The notes: a model not told the origin generated them from the sequence alone. 64,000 bases of DNA from CAVQBP01 sp963723205 (GCA_963723205.1 CAVRQC010000029.1:1-64000), one strand, 5' to 3'; counted from the stretch's first letter, positions 26,655 through 35,630 are shown. Made by a program: numbers and translations.

Positions 26655-26775
26655 GCTTATGTAAATCTGGCTGACAATGTAAAGCCCGCCAAATTAAACA
26701 ATAATTGATTTTTAAGGTTAGATAATTTGGCGGGTAAAATGAACTGATGCTCTTGTTTATGTTAAGTGGGTTTAT
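26655..26775. repeat. R1 hairpin repeat, copy e
   Basis: Starts 9 bp after the stop of the T9SS gene: TAAATCTGGCTGACAATG, CCCGCCAAATTA arm, same loop as copies c and d, AATTTGGCGGG, GAACTGATGCTCTTG, TTATGTTAAGTGGG. May also act as a terminator-like hairpin. Confidence 0.7.
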
Positions 26776-26923
26776 AATTAAATTTTTCATTTTCCTAATC
26801 GTAAAAAATAAAAAGATTTCTGATATTAGAAAAAAATTTCTGATATTGGTAAACAAAAAATAGTTGTTTCTGGCATCTAATGAATATGTAGGTGTTTATT
26901 CAAATTTTTGAAAGGACTTATAA

Positions 26924-27577
26924 ATGCAAAAATTACGTGTTGAAAGTTTTTCTATTTCAATCGACGGATATGGTGCAGGACCAAATCAAAGTCTTGAGAA
27001 TCCTCTGGGGGAAAGAGGGCAAGAGCTTCACCAGTGGTTTTACCCTACAAAAACTTTTCAAAAAAACGTATTAGGAAAGAGTGATGGCACATCAGGAGTT
27101 GATAATGAATTTGCTGAAAAAGGCTTTAAAAATATTGGCGCTTGGATTTTAGGGCGTAATATGTTTAGTCCATATCGTGGCTTACCTAATGTTAATTGGA
27201 AAGGATGGTGGGGAGAAAACCCACCATATCATGTTCCTGTCTTTATCTTAACTAATCATGAGCGCGAATCAATCGAGATGGAAGGTGGCACTACTTTTCA
27301 CTTTGTAACGGATGGGATTATTGCAGCTCTTAAAAAAGCTTTTGATTCTGCAAATGGCAAAGATGTAAGGCTTGGTGGAGGTGTTAGTACAATTCGTCAA
27401 TATCTTAAGGCTCAATTAGTAGATGAATTACATTTAGTTGTATCTCCTATAATTTTAGGAAGTGGTGAAAATCTTTATTTGAATTTGGATCTCACATCAT
27501 TGGGATATAAATGCAATAAACATATTTCTAGCGATAAGGCAATGCATTTGGTTATAAAAAAATCAATTAACACCTAA
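26924..27577 (+). CDS. Dihydrofolate reductase / RibD C-terminal family protein
   Basis: A 217-residue NADPH-dependent reductase-fold protein, starting at ATG 26924 behind AAAGGAC. The start S-I-S-I-D-G-Y-G-A-G-P-N-Q-S, the middle G-R-N-M-F-S-P-Y-R-G and the nucleotide-binding G-K-D-V-R-L-G-G-G-V-S-T-I-R-Q-Y match the RibD-C/DHFR-like family. L-V-D-E-L-H-L-V-V-S-P-I-I-L-G-S-G towards the end also matches. These proteins are often of unknown substrate and are common in mobile accessory DNA. Single gene between an R1 repeat and a DUF72 remnant. Confidence 0.85.
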   Translation: MQKLRVESFSISIDGYGAGPNQSLENPLGERGQELHQWFYPTKTFQKNVLGKSDGTSGVDNEFAEKGFKNIGAWILGRNMFSPYRGLPNVNWKGWWGENPPYHVPVFILTNHERESIEMEGGTTFHFVTDGIIAALKKAFDSANGKDVRLGGGVSTIRQYLKAQLVDELHLVVSPIILGSGENLYLNLDLTSLGYKCNKHISSDKAMHLVIKKSINT

Positions 27578-27601
27578 CAAAACAATACAAGCCGAAATAT
27601 T

Positions 27602-27920
27602 TTATGTACCCGGCATTAATTTACCAATCTTCTCAATCGTCCTCGGCGCACACCCCTCATAATGATTATTTACAATTAAGTATACATCCACATCTCTATT
27701 CTGCAGATCCTTTATCATCTCAACTATATCTTTCAATTCCTCATCCCGGTTAATATAAATCTTATTCCAGTTTTCCCCCGATAGTTTTTCAATTCCGCTT
27801 CTGTCGGGACCATGAAGTCTTATGATAGTTTGTCCTTTTATATATTCCAAGTATGGAAGGCATGAAATATCCTTGAAGGAATGCGTGTGAAAGATTTAAA
27901 TCATTGAGGAATTTGAAATA
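27602..27920 (-). pseudogene. DUF72 3'-end remnant 6 (fullest copy)
   Basis: The longest copy: from a TTG at 27850 an open frame of 82 residues encodes I-I-R-L-H-G-P-D-R-S-G-I-E-K, I-N-R-D-E-E-L-K-D and V-D-V-Y-L-I-V-N-N-H-Y-E-G-C-A-P. These are the last blocks of DUF72 (YecE-like) TIM-barrel proteins. The domain normally has about 240 residues, so more than half is missing. The frame upstream is broken by a stop near 27890. It could be mistaken for a small gene, but it lacks a proper start and the same tail recurs six more times. Confidence 0.7.
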
Positions 27921-28026
27921 CCTACTATCACAGTCTGAAATAAACAGCCATAATTTGAACAGTAAATATTTAATAAACAAAAATAATTCCCGGTCCTTTG
28001 AAGTAGTACCGGGTTAAATGGAAGGA

Positions 28027-28236
28027 TTATTTATCCCTTTTTTCCCCTTTATTTTTTATCATACTTTTAGCTACAGAAAGATCTGAATATGCCTTTTCAA
28101 CTTTACCCATATACAAATGTTTTTTACAATCTGACGCATCAGCCATTAATCCGACAGCCTCCTCAAGATGCAGATGAAACGGAAAGAGTCTTTCATCAAT
28201 GGGGTCAGTATATGCATCCTGGTGATCTTCGATCAT
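28027..28236 (-). CDS. Small hypothetical protein, 69 aa
   Basis: A 69-residue soluble protein with a clear GAGGAG site before ATG 28236. It is His/Asp/Glu-rich at the N-terminus (H-L-H-L-E-E-A-V) and carries two Lys-rich helices (K-K-H-L-Y-M-G-K-V-E-K-A, K-S-M-I-K-N-K-G-E-K). It looks all-helical and TPR-like in spacing but is too short to assign. Single gene between a DUF72 remnant and the first R3 repeat. Confidence 0.6.
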   Translation of the reverse strand: MIEDHQDAYTDPIDERLFPFHLHLEEAVGLMADASDCKKHLYMGKVEKAYSDLSVAKSMIKNKGEKRDK

Positions 28237-28418
28237 TTTTTTTACTCCTCTGAATATAGCGTAAGAAAATTGACTACCTAAAAAAAGAACCGAATATTAC
28301 AATTAATAAATTTAAATTATAAAAAATAATTCTTTAAAGCTGTAAAAATCATAAAGGGAATCATAACCCACTTATGATAAATACGACGAGGAACAATCAA
28401 TAATTCAAAATATAAAAT

Positions 28419-28552
28419 TAAGAAAGGTCTTTTTACCAAGTGATTATGATATTCATTTCATGATTTATTGATAAGATAAAAAATATTTATGTAAGGATTA
28501 GGGAAGGATGTTAGGCAAGCAATTATTTTTCGATAGGATGAAAATTATATGG
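28419..28552 (+). repeat. R3 separator repeat, copy 1
   Basis: AGAAAGGTCTTTTTACCAAG, then ATTTATTGATAAGATAAAAAAT, TTATGTAAGGATTAGGGAAGG, AGGCAAGCAATTATTTTTCG and ATAGGATGAAAAT. These blocks recur in the same order at 29.9, 31.6, 34.3 and 36.4 kb. Confidence 0.65.
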
Positions 28553-28573
28553 ATTGATCAGGATTAAATCACC

Positions 28574-29475
28574 TTATATTCTATATCCAACTGTTACATC
28601 AACCAATGCAGGTGCAACAAGCTGATACCCGGTTAAATGAGTTACTAATGGGATCTTAAAATTACCGTAAATCTGTATCTGGTTGTTAAGCTTCACTTCA
28701 ATTCCGGGAGATAAATAAAATCTGAAATATCCAGTATTCTCTGGTTCAGCATTTATACCCTTATCTGAGCCGCGGAATGAAGCAGCAAGCTGCAGCATTG
28801 GTACTATTTTGTATGCATTTAGAAATCTGTCATAATGAACACCATATGATACATAAAAACTGTCTCTCGGCTTATACCCATCTTTATAGTTAAAAGCATG
28901 CTGCCACATCATTTGTTCATACCATCCCCATCCGTTTTCCTGCTCCATCTGATATCCACCTAAAAGAAGATCTGTAGTACCAGAACCTATTTGAGTATCT
29001 CTATCCAATAACGATTGGTTTTAAGGGCCGGTGGGGAGCTTTAATCCAAACTGAACACCAATTGACATATCTTCAGAAAATCCAGTATAAATTCCCATCT
29101 ACCTCACATCAGCAACAGAAAAATGATTAATTGAAGAAAATTCTCCGCCATCATTGGTTGTCTTAAAATAACGGTTCCAGAAAGGAGCTTCGACCATAAA
29201 ACCCCAACTACGATTTAACATGTACTGCATATTTAGTGAATAAAATTCAGATTGAATAATCTTATCTTTATTTAAATTAGAAGCTGAGCTATTCCATCCA
29301 TTCCAGTTCTGATATTGATTCATATAATTATATGTAAAGTGCAAACTCAATCCTGTTGAGATGGGCATCATCCATCTTCCACCCACAGAAAAACATTGCA
29401 GCCACATGCACAAGCAAGGGTAGGGGATGGTAATAATATTACAATAGTTATAATAATAGTAATTAAACTCTTCAT
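28574..29475 (-). pseudogene. Broken outer-membrane transporter-like barrel protein
   Basis: The ATG at 29475 starts a signal peptide with the peculiar A-C-A-C-G-C-N-V-F cleavage region found in a group of bacterial outer-membrane transporter-like proteins. A one-base shift follows within ~10 residues, then the frame G-G-R-W-M-M-P...A-D-V-R. In-frame TAG (29098-29100) and TAA (about 29022) stops interrupt it before D-R-D-T-Q-I-G-S and the C-terminal strand ...D-V-T-V-G-Y-R-I at 28574. The alternation of aromatic residues suits a beta barrel. With one shift and two stops it is a genuine pseudogene rather than a single sequencing error. Confidence 0.7.
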
Positions 29476-29642
29476 TTTCCCATGATTTTAGGTTAAAAAA
29501 CTTTTCTTTAAAAATAAGATATATTTAGAGTGCAATTGTACTTAAGGTTATCAAATAAACACAAGCGAGCTATTAAAGGGAAGAAAAAATATACCAGCTT
29601 TAAAGCTACAGTGAAAAAGTGTGACTGAGCAAAAATGTATTG

Positions 29643-29765
29643 TTCCTCAAAAAGTCTTGCTTATCCAACAGCTTCCATAAAAATTTAGCAAGGTTTTTTT
29701 ACACGGTGATTACGATAATCATTTAATGTTTTAATGAAAAGATACAAAAAATAGTTGTGAAGGGC
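29643..29765 (+). repeat. R3 separator repeat, copy 2
   Basis: CTCAAAAAGTCTTGCTTATC, then CATAAAAATTTAGCAAGGTT with T7, ACACGGTGATTACGATAATC and AAAAGATACAAAAAATA. It is the left half of R3, with the CTTGCT / AGCAAGG pairing that gives a terminator-like hairpin. Confidence 0.6.
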
Positions 29766-29937
29766 TGACAGCAACCAAAAGTGCTGAGCGTATCGGCTGT
29801 CAGACTGAACAATTAAGCCAAAGGCTTACAGGAAATTTTTGTTAAAAATGAATATGGGTTGTTTTATGAAAATGAAGGTACAGAAAAAGTCTAACTTATT
29901 TTTGACAGGAACAAATTAAAGAAGGAGTAAAAATAAG

Positions 29938-30051
29938 GAAGTCTTTTACGATTGTGGTTAGTTTATAATTTTTATTTTAATGACAAGATAAAAAATATTT
30001 GCGTGAGGATTGAGGGAACGATTTAGGTAAGCAATTAGTTTTTGATAGAGC
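29938..30051 (+). repeat. R3 separator repeat, copy 3
   Basis: GAAGTCTTTTACGATTG then TAATGACAAGATAAAAAAT, TTGCGTGAGGATTGAGGGAA, AGGTAAGCAATTAGTTTTTG. This is mainly the right half of R3, 170 bp from copy 2. The whole gap 29476-30194 holds no gene other than these repeats and AT-rich DNA. Confidence 0.6.
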
Positions 30052-30194
30052 ATTACTTTTTCAAATAAGAAAAGTAGTCTGAAAATTGCTGAAACCCATA
30101 TTGGCTATGGCGCTTTTAAATACGCCATAGCTTTTGTTATAACCAGTGTTTATTCGGGTCTTATTTTTCTATCTGCCCAATATTTTTGCTGTGA

Positions 30195-30627
30195 CTATTT
30201 TGGTAATACAGGAACCAATCCATGTCTGGTCATTACCATCTTTAGTTTTTCAATATCAGGAGGTCCACCCGCATTTACAATTTCAGCACACTCTTTAAAA
30301 GAAGTTTGGCCCAAGAAGGGCTGGAGTAATTACTGCTAAAGCCTTAGCATTCTCTTGCGTTAGATTATCAAATCCGTGTATCGCACCACGAGGGATAAAA
30401 TACGATTCACCTTGAGCGATATCAACAGGCTTCCCCTCAACGGTAAATGTGATAACTCCATCTAATCCATAAATGGTTTCATCATAATGTTCATGATAAT
30501 GAGGAAGGGGGACTTTAGCTCCAGATGGTACACAAAATTCAAACATAGCTACGGAGCCATTTGTATCAGCTGTTTCCAGCAGAAAATCAATTGTTACTTG
30601 CCCAACCCGGATTGTTTCGTTTTTCAT
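30195..30627 (-). pseudogene. Cupin-domain protein with C-terminal frameshift
   Basis: From ATG 30627 the frame encodes a single-domain cupin. It has G-S-V-A-M-F-E-F-C-V-P, the metal-binding P-H-Y-H-E-H-Y-D-E-T motif (two His, one Glu; third His in R-G-A-I-H-G-F) and ends P-A-L-L-G-P-N-F-F at 30295. Skipping one T in CTTCTTTTAAAG continues the protein as K-E-C-A-E-I-V-N-A-G-G-P-P-D to TAG 30195-30197, a C-terminus typical of such cupins. As the cupin core is complete the product may still fold. It follows the Crp-like regulator gene by 73 bp on the same strand and is a likely target or partner of it. Confidence 0.75.
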
Positions 30628-30700
30628 AATAATATTCCTTAATTGTGATTGGGCAAACTAATTCTATTAACTCCCAAAGACCTTGATTTCAATCAAGAAA

Positions 30701-31282
30701 TTATTTGCTGCCTAATTTTTTTCGAACCCTGCTTAGTGTTTCTGGTGTTATACCCAAGTAAGCTGCAATTTGAAACATAGGCAAACGCAGAAGAAGTTGA
30801 GGTTCCTCTTTGAGAAACCGCGCATATTTTTCTTCGGGGGTTTCAATCGTGGCTTCTCCTAATCGTTTTTTTAACATGTAATTTGTTTCCTGCTGTGCCT
30901 TAATAAAATACATCGTAAAAGGCGGGATATGTGTTACTGCATATATCCAATTCTTTTGGTTTATGGCCAAAAGTTCACTGTCCTCAAGAGCTTGAAGGTT
31001 TAATTCTGTTGGCGTATTATTTAAAAAGCTCACCAGCTCACTGCACCAGCCGCTTTCAACTTTAAAATAGATATTTCTTTCTTCTCCATTACTATTAATT
31101 AAGTATTGTCGTAAACATCCTTTTTCTATGAAATAAACTTTCCTGGAAATATCCCTTTCTCTAAATAAGTGTTCATTTTTCTTTACGCGAATCCTCTCAA
31201 GCATGGGTGTGAGTTTCAAAAAATCTTTGTCGGGAAATTCAACTATGCGCCTGAATTCTGTTAAGAGTAATAAGTAGTCCAT
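30701..31282 (-). CDS. Crp/Fnr-family transcription regulator
   Basis: A 193-residue regulator. Residues ~25-115 form a cyclic-nucleotide-binding-like barrel (V-Y-F-I-E-K-G-C-L-R-Q-Y, E-R-N-I-Y-F) without the R-x-S-A cAMP-binding signature. It is followed by a long helix and a C-terminal winged helix (I-A-A-Y-L-G-I-T-P-E-T-L-S-R-V-R-K-K). This is the common Bacteroidota type that senses an unknown ligand. It is the first gene of a two-gene unit with the downstream cupin. Its own start at ATG 31282 lacks a strong ribosome site. Confidence 0.88.
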   Translation of the reverse strand: MDYLLLLTEFRRIVEFPDKDFLKLTPMLERIRVKKNEHLFRERDISRKVYFIEKGCLRQYLINSNGEERNIYFKVESGWCSELVSFLNNTPTELNLQALEDSELLAINQKNWIYAVTHIPPFTMYFIKAQQETNYMLKKRLGEATIETPEEKYARFLKEEPQLLLRLPMFQIAAYLGITPETLSRVRKKLGSK

Positions 31283-31582
31283 GTCAATTAACTAAATAGT
31301 TCAAAATATCCACATGTAATATAATATATTATGAACCTGCAAAGTAATTGTAGTTCGGATGTACAAAAAGAGACACTTTCATTTATTTTTAAACATTTTT
31401 ATTTGAAAAGATATAGATGCATGCATAAACGTGTGACCAAATGTTAACTGTCATCCAATAATCACAAGAACCTGGGATTAATTAAATATTTTTAATTCCC
31501 TCTCTTCAAAAATAGATGCGTTTCAACCTTATTCTATCTTCGATTAAAGACTATGATATTTTATAGGTTGAGAATACCTTTG

Positions 31583-31750
31583 TTCTTCAAAAAAGGCTTA
31601 CCCGGCAGCTATATCCTATAATATTAAGCAAGGTTTTTTTTTGGGTGACTAGGATAATAATTAAATGATTCAGTGATTAGATAAAAAATATTTGCGTGAG
31701 GATTGGGGAAGGGGATTAGGTGAGCAATTATTTTTTGATAGGATGATAAT
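31583..31750 (+). repeat. R3 separator repeat, copy 4 (complete)
   Basis: TTCTTCAAAAAAGGCTTACC, then TAATATTAAGCAAGG with T9, GTGACTAGGATAATAATTAA, GATTAGATAAAAAATATTTG, CGTGAGGATTGGGGAAGG, AGGTGAGCAATTATTTTTTG and ATAGGATGATAAT. The best single example of the whole unit. The gap 31283-31582 holds nothing else recognisable. Confidence 0.65.
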
Positions 31751-31792
31751 AAAAAGGTGATATCTCATCCAAAGAAAAGATATCACCTTTTT
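31751..31792 (-). terminator. Strong terminator after the DUF362 gene
   Basis: Near-perfect stem AAAAAGGTGATATCT (31751-31765) / AGATATCACCTTTTT (about 31779-31793), loop of 13 bases; A/T tails on both sides allow use from either strand. It lies 8 bp beyond the stop of the T9SS-DUF362 gene. Confidence 0.8.
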
Positions 31793-31800
31793 AATTTCTA

Positions 31801-33801
31801 TTACTTCAGCAAAACAAATTTCTTTGTAGATACAAAGCTTCCTGCTTGCCTACCTTCAGGTATGGCCTGCATACTGTATAAATAAACGCCGCTTGGAAGA
31901 TTGCCGGCATTGAAATAAATGGAATAATTTCCTGCGGATTTCCTTTCATTAACTATAGTTGCAATTTCTTTTCCAAGAATATCATAAACTTTTATAATTA
32001 CAAAAGATTCTTTAGGGATTGAATATTGGATGGTAGTTACTGGATTAAACGGATTGGGATAATTCGCAAAAAGTGTAAAAGTGTGCGGGATATCGCCATT
32101 GTTATTCTCAACTGCAGTTGCTGTTGTTTTTATCACCTGAATCAGCTCAATACCTTCACCGGTTCTCAGATTGCGTGTGTATTGTTTGTCGGTAGAATTA
32201 TCCCAGTGTTCGTGTACACCCAGACTCTTCAATGGGATTCCGTCGTTTTCCGGGTCGTAGTCAGTGCCAGAAGGTGGATTATCAGCTTGAGCCGCTTCAT
32301 GCAGATAATTATCGGGCGTACCTGCGGGTACAGCTCCCTCGGATCTTAAGAAGTCCAGAAGAACAGACTCAATGGCGACGATATCCTGGCTCATGAACAA
32401 ACTTGATGCAGGTCCGCCGTTGAATGGCGGGGCCGACCAGTATCGAAAGCGAATACATTCACCTAAAAACAGTATAGTCTTTCCGCCCAATTCTTTATGT
32501 CCCATTAGATCGACCAGGGCATTGTACGTTCCCATTGGGCGCATTGGAATGTCGGCGGTGAAGTCGAGGGCAGCTACCGCTTTGTGCATATAGAACGGGC
32601 ACCAGCCATGGTAATAATAAGCATTCCCGGAGGGGGGATCGGGATTCCAGACCGAACCAAAGAAGTTTTTAGCACAGAGAGTTACCCCGGCCAATTCATG
32701 CGGACGGGGCAGGGCAACATCGATAAGATACTTTGCCTCTGAAACAACCGTAGGCAGGCAGACTGTACCGCTGCCCGGAACGATGTTAGGATCGCCGTAA
32801 TAAACCTTACAGGTAGTATCGGGCACTACCTTTTCACGTGTACCGGGATCATTTCCGGGACCGTTTTCATAACCATGTCCGTCAGCGCGATCTGTGGCGT
32901 CGCCTTCGGCCCACCGCACGCCGGGAAAGTCTGCATGGTTGTATTTGTAAACCGGGTTGCCGTGATAAAAATTACAGTCATATATGGTTATATCCTCATC
33001 CGGTACACCGGCTTTGTTAACTAATTGCCACAGCAGAGCATGAAGCATTTGCGGACAAGGACGGTTATCCTGGCTGTCGGTCCATTCATAGAAACGGGAG
33101 TAAATGTTGTTAACCTTGATGGCTATCTTATCGCCGGCTTGGTAACTTGTATTGATTTGGTTGTAACGTTTCCGGTTGAAGTACTTAAAAAGGGAATCCC
33201 AGGCTGCAACAGGATCGGCAATGCCGGTCAGGTTGAGAAGAGCCTGCGTCATCATATATTGAGCTTCTACCGGATCAGTGCGTTGATCTTCCCACCACCA
33301 GCCGGTTTTGCTGCCTTGATCTGAAAGCAGGCGGTCATAAACCCATACGACACGTCCGGGGTTAATACCTTTTGCAATACCCATTGGTGTGTTGGCAGAA
33401 TCGGTGGGGACGAAACTTCCCGACGGCGAAGCAATATTAGGTGTATCACTCAATGTGAAAAAACTAAGAAGGATTGCCGCAGCAAAACAGGTTGCCGCCA
33501 CCGCATAACGTCGTTTTTGAAACAGGCTGCGGGCCCGGTGTATGATCAAGGAAGACCCGATCAGTCCTAATAACCAACCGATAAAACCGGCGGCTATAGG
33601 CTGTGCTACTCTTTGACATGGATAGGTAGCACGGCTGGGCTTGGGTACAACCCGGATGAGAACCCAAATAACAGAGGCCAAACCGAGAACTATCCAAAGC
33701 CATCGAGCTTTTCTTTCTCCTATTTTAAATCCGGTTATTTTACCAGTATGGGGGCACACAGTAAACTGTTTCATTACCAGTCGTCTGATTTTTGAAAACA
33801 T
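31801..33801 (-). CDS. DUF362 protein with membrane helices and T9SS tail
   Basis: A 666-residue protein. The N-terminal ~125 residues hold three hydrophobic helices (W-L-W-I-V-L-G..., I-A-A-G-F-I-G-W-L-L-G, A-V-A-A-T-C-F-A-A-A-I). A DUF362 domain follows (I-A-I-K-V-N-N-I, R-P-C-P-Q-M-L-H-A-L, I-D-V-A-L-P-R-P-H-E, C-A-K-N-F-F-G-S-V), a family found in proteins with metal or cofactor roles of unclear function. The last ~80 residues are a T9SS sorting domain (N-Y-P-N-P-F-N-P). Within that domain, eight residues A-I-P-E-G-R-Q-A interrupt Y-S-M-Q...G-S-F and are encoded by a short palindrome. The body is clearly GC-richer than the tail, which suggests a foreign gene fused to a native sorting domain. 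Confidence 0.75.
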   Translation of the reverse strand: MFSKIRRLVMKQFTVCPHTGKITGFKIGERKARWLWIVLGLASVIWVLIRVVPKPSRATYPCQRVAQPIAAGFIGWLLGLIGSSLIIHRARSLFQKRRYAVAATCFAAAILLSFFTLSDTPNIASPSGSFVPTDSANTPMGIAKGINPGRVVWVYDRLLSDQGSKTGWWWEDQRTDPVEAQYMMTQALLNLTGIADPVAAWDSLFKYFNRKRYNQINTSYQAGDKIAIKVNNIYSRFYEWTDSQDNRPCPQMLHALLWQLVNKAGVPDEDITIYDCNFYHGNPVYKYNHADFPGVRWAEGDATDRADGHGYENGPGNDPGTREKVVPDTTCKVYYGDPNIVPGSGTVCLPTVVSEAKYLIDVALPRPHELAGVTLCAKNFFGSVWNPDPPSGNAYYYHGWCPFYMHKAVAALDFTADIPMRPMGTYNALVDLMGHKELGGKTILFLGECIRFRYWSAPPFNGGPASSLFMSQDIVAIESVLLDFLRSEGAVPAGTPDNYLHEAAQADNPPSGTDYDPENDGIPLKSLGVHEHWDNSTDKQYTRNLRTGEGIELIQVIKTTATAVENNNGDIPHTFTLFANYPNPFNPVTTIQYSIPKESFVIIKVYDILGKEIATIVNERKSAGNYSIYFNAGNLPSGVYLYSMQAIPEGRQAGSFVSTKKFVLLK

Positions 33802-34100
33802 GGGTTCTCCTACTGTTTAAACAATAATATGTTCAGTTAGATTTCAATGTAACTTATTATTTTATAAAGTATATAAACGAGAAAAATTTATATGTTTCAT
33901 CTAAACACTATATATCCATTATAATCATAAATGTCTAAACATAGAAATCTATAAATGCCTATATTTATACATTTTAATAAATTCGCAATCAGGATTAAAT
34001 AAGTTCACTTCGATTATCTCCCCGAAAAAAACTTAAGGTTGATATCAACTTAATCCTATTTTCTCCTAAAGGCAAGAAAATTCTATCCACTTTTATTCTG

Positions 34101-34168
34101 TAAGAAAAGCCTTGCTTAATCAATAATCCAACGTATAAAAATTAAGCAAGGTTTTTTTACTTGGCGGA
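34101..34168 (+). repeat. R3 separator repeat, copy 5, left half
   Basis: GCCTTGCTTAAT (34109-34120) pairs with ATTAAGCAAGG (34141-34151) and is followed by T7 and ACTTGGCGG: a good rho-independent hairpin as well as the left half of R3. The 300 bp before it (33802-34100), upstream of the DUF362 gene, are AT-rich and show no gene. Confidence 0.65.
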
Positions 34169-34288
34169 ATAGGCAATTCATATCAAGACTTACTGAAAAG
34201 ACTGCAAATGCTATTTTTTATGAAGATGAAGGTACAGAAAAAAGTCTTACTTATTTTTAAATCGAATAGAATAATGAAAGTGAAAAAT

Positions 34289-34455
34289 AAAGAAGTCTTT
34301 TTCGATGGTGATTTCTGTTTTATTATTTTGTTTTACTGATTAACCTTCGGTTGGTAAACAAGCCTGCTTTTGACATCTAAAATGAAAAGAATATTTGTGT
34401 GAGGATTGGGGAAGGGAATTAGGCAAGCAATTATTTCTTTGACAGGATGAATATT
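34289..34455 (+). repeat. R3 separator repeat, copy 5, right half
   Basis: AGAAGTCTTTTTCGATGGTG, TTTTGTTTTACTGATTAACC, AAAATGAAAAGAATATTTGT, GTGAGGATTGGGGAAGG, AGGCAAGCAATTATTTC and ACAGGATGAATATTA. A small CTTCGGTTGGTAAAC block, as in attC-like sites A and C, is embedded near 34345. Confidence 0.6.
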
Positions 34456-34524
34456 AGATGATTTACTGAGAAAAAAGAGTATGTAAATAAATTGAGAAAA
34501 CCATTGTCAACTTGTATATCTATG

Positions 34525-35031
34525 TTATGTGCTGGAAATTTCTTGACGAATTGCTAAGATCCGTTTAACATGATGATCAACATGTTCTGCTTGTATTTGA
34601 ATTACGGCACCCACTGGTACTACTTCAATTTCTCCATTGGAATCTCTAAATTGAACAGACTTGTTCCATCCATCAGGTGCATATTCTAACAATTGTAGAA
34701 TATGATCTCTATTTGCTTTGAATAAGGCTAATGATTCACTAATTGATCGTTTTTCATAACACCATCGTTTCGCCCACACTACCTGCGGGAGCGCTGAGTA
34801 CCACTTGAGAGTGAATTCAGCTTGTTCATTACCTAATGCAATCTTGACACAAGTTTTCCATAGATCATCTCCATCAGCGATATGATGAATAATCTGTCGT
34901 ATAGTCCAACCGCCGTTTGATGGAGCATAATCTAACTCAAAATCGCTCAAACCAGCTAAAGCGTTTTCAAGAATACCAAATCCCTGCTTAAATAACTCAA
35001 GGATTTTATCTTGATTTTCCGGTGGTTCCAT
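34525..35031 (-). CDS. DinB-like four-helix protein
   Basis: A 168-residue DinB/YfiT-type protein. The three metal-binding His expected for the family are visible: I-I-H-H-I-A-D-G-D near residue 50 and H-V-D-H-H-V-K-R-I near the end. W-T-I-R-Q and D-G-W-N-K-S-V are also typical. Relatives include thiol-dependent transferases (bacillithiol or mycothiol), but this function is not proven here. It is a stand-alone gene flanked by R3 repeats on both sides. Confidence 0.85.
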   Translation of the reverse strand: MEPPENQDKILELFKQGFGILENALAGLSDFELDYAPSNGGWTIRQIIHHIADGDDLWKTCVKIALGNEQAEFTLKWYSALPQVVWAKRWCYEKRSISESLALFKANRDHILQLLEYAPDGWNKSVQFRDSNGEIEVVPVGAVIQIQAEHVDHHVKRILAIRQEISST

Positions 35032-35178
35032 ATGATACGCAGCTTCTATTCAAATTTAATAGCATATAACTTAATATAAACTTAAACTGAAATCGATTTT
35101 TTAGACTATATATCCAGACATTTTTTGTGTATTTAAAATAAATTTTTTTCATTTAAAGGCAAGAAAATATTTTAAATC

Positions 35179-35242
35179 GTTCTTCAAAAAACCTTATTTA
35201 ATCAATGGTCAAACTTATAATTGTCGAGCAAGGTTTTTAACA
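35179..35242 (+). repeat. R3 separator repeat, copy 6 (left half only)
   Basis: GTTCTTCAAAAAACCTTATTT, TAATCAATGG, then GAGCAAGGTTTTTAACAG. It matches the left hairpin part of R3; the right half is replaced by a DUF72 remnant starting 40 bp on, so here the two separator families meet. Confidence 0.55.
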
Positions 35243-35281
35243 GCATAAAAACAGGTTAAATTGGTAATTGTCTTTTCAATT

Positions 35282-35460
35282 AACTTTGAAATGATTCATA
35301 TTTAAATAAACGTTCACACCTCTATTCTGCAGATAACTCATCGTCTTAACTATATCCTTCAATTCCTCATCCCGGTTAATATAAATCTTATTCCGGTTTT
35401 CTCCTGACATTTCTTTTTTTAACCGGACCATTCAGCCTAATTACTATCTGGTCTCTTACT
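35282..35460 (-). pseudogene. DUF72 3'-end remnant 7
   Basis: Degenerate DUF72 tail: minus-strand R-D-E-E-L-K-D-I-V and N-R-N-K-I-Y-I-N-R remain recognisable, followed by the R-L-N-G-P region. The rightmost copy in the window and the only one within the R3 zone. Confidence 0.6.
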
Positions 35461-35630
35461 ATTTGGATTGAAAATTAAAGATGTGGTGCAAAGACTATAG
35501 TGAAAATAATCTTGGAATCTAAATTATACAATGCACAATTTGTATTCTATTCCCAAATAAAATATACCTTCGTTATCCGGAGATATGGATTTAATTTTTT
35601 AGTTTTAAAAATTAAAAAGGAGGATTCTAA

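Noticed and set aside
10663..26775. R1 repeats as attC sites
   Set aside because: R1 has a stem and ends in GTTAAGT, but both ends are constant between copies and show no cassette-specific complementarity.
27789..27980. 63-aa minus-strand ORF next to the DUF72 remnant
   Set aside because: Overlaps the recognisable DUF72 frame in another phase and has no ribosome site; kept only as part of the remnant.
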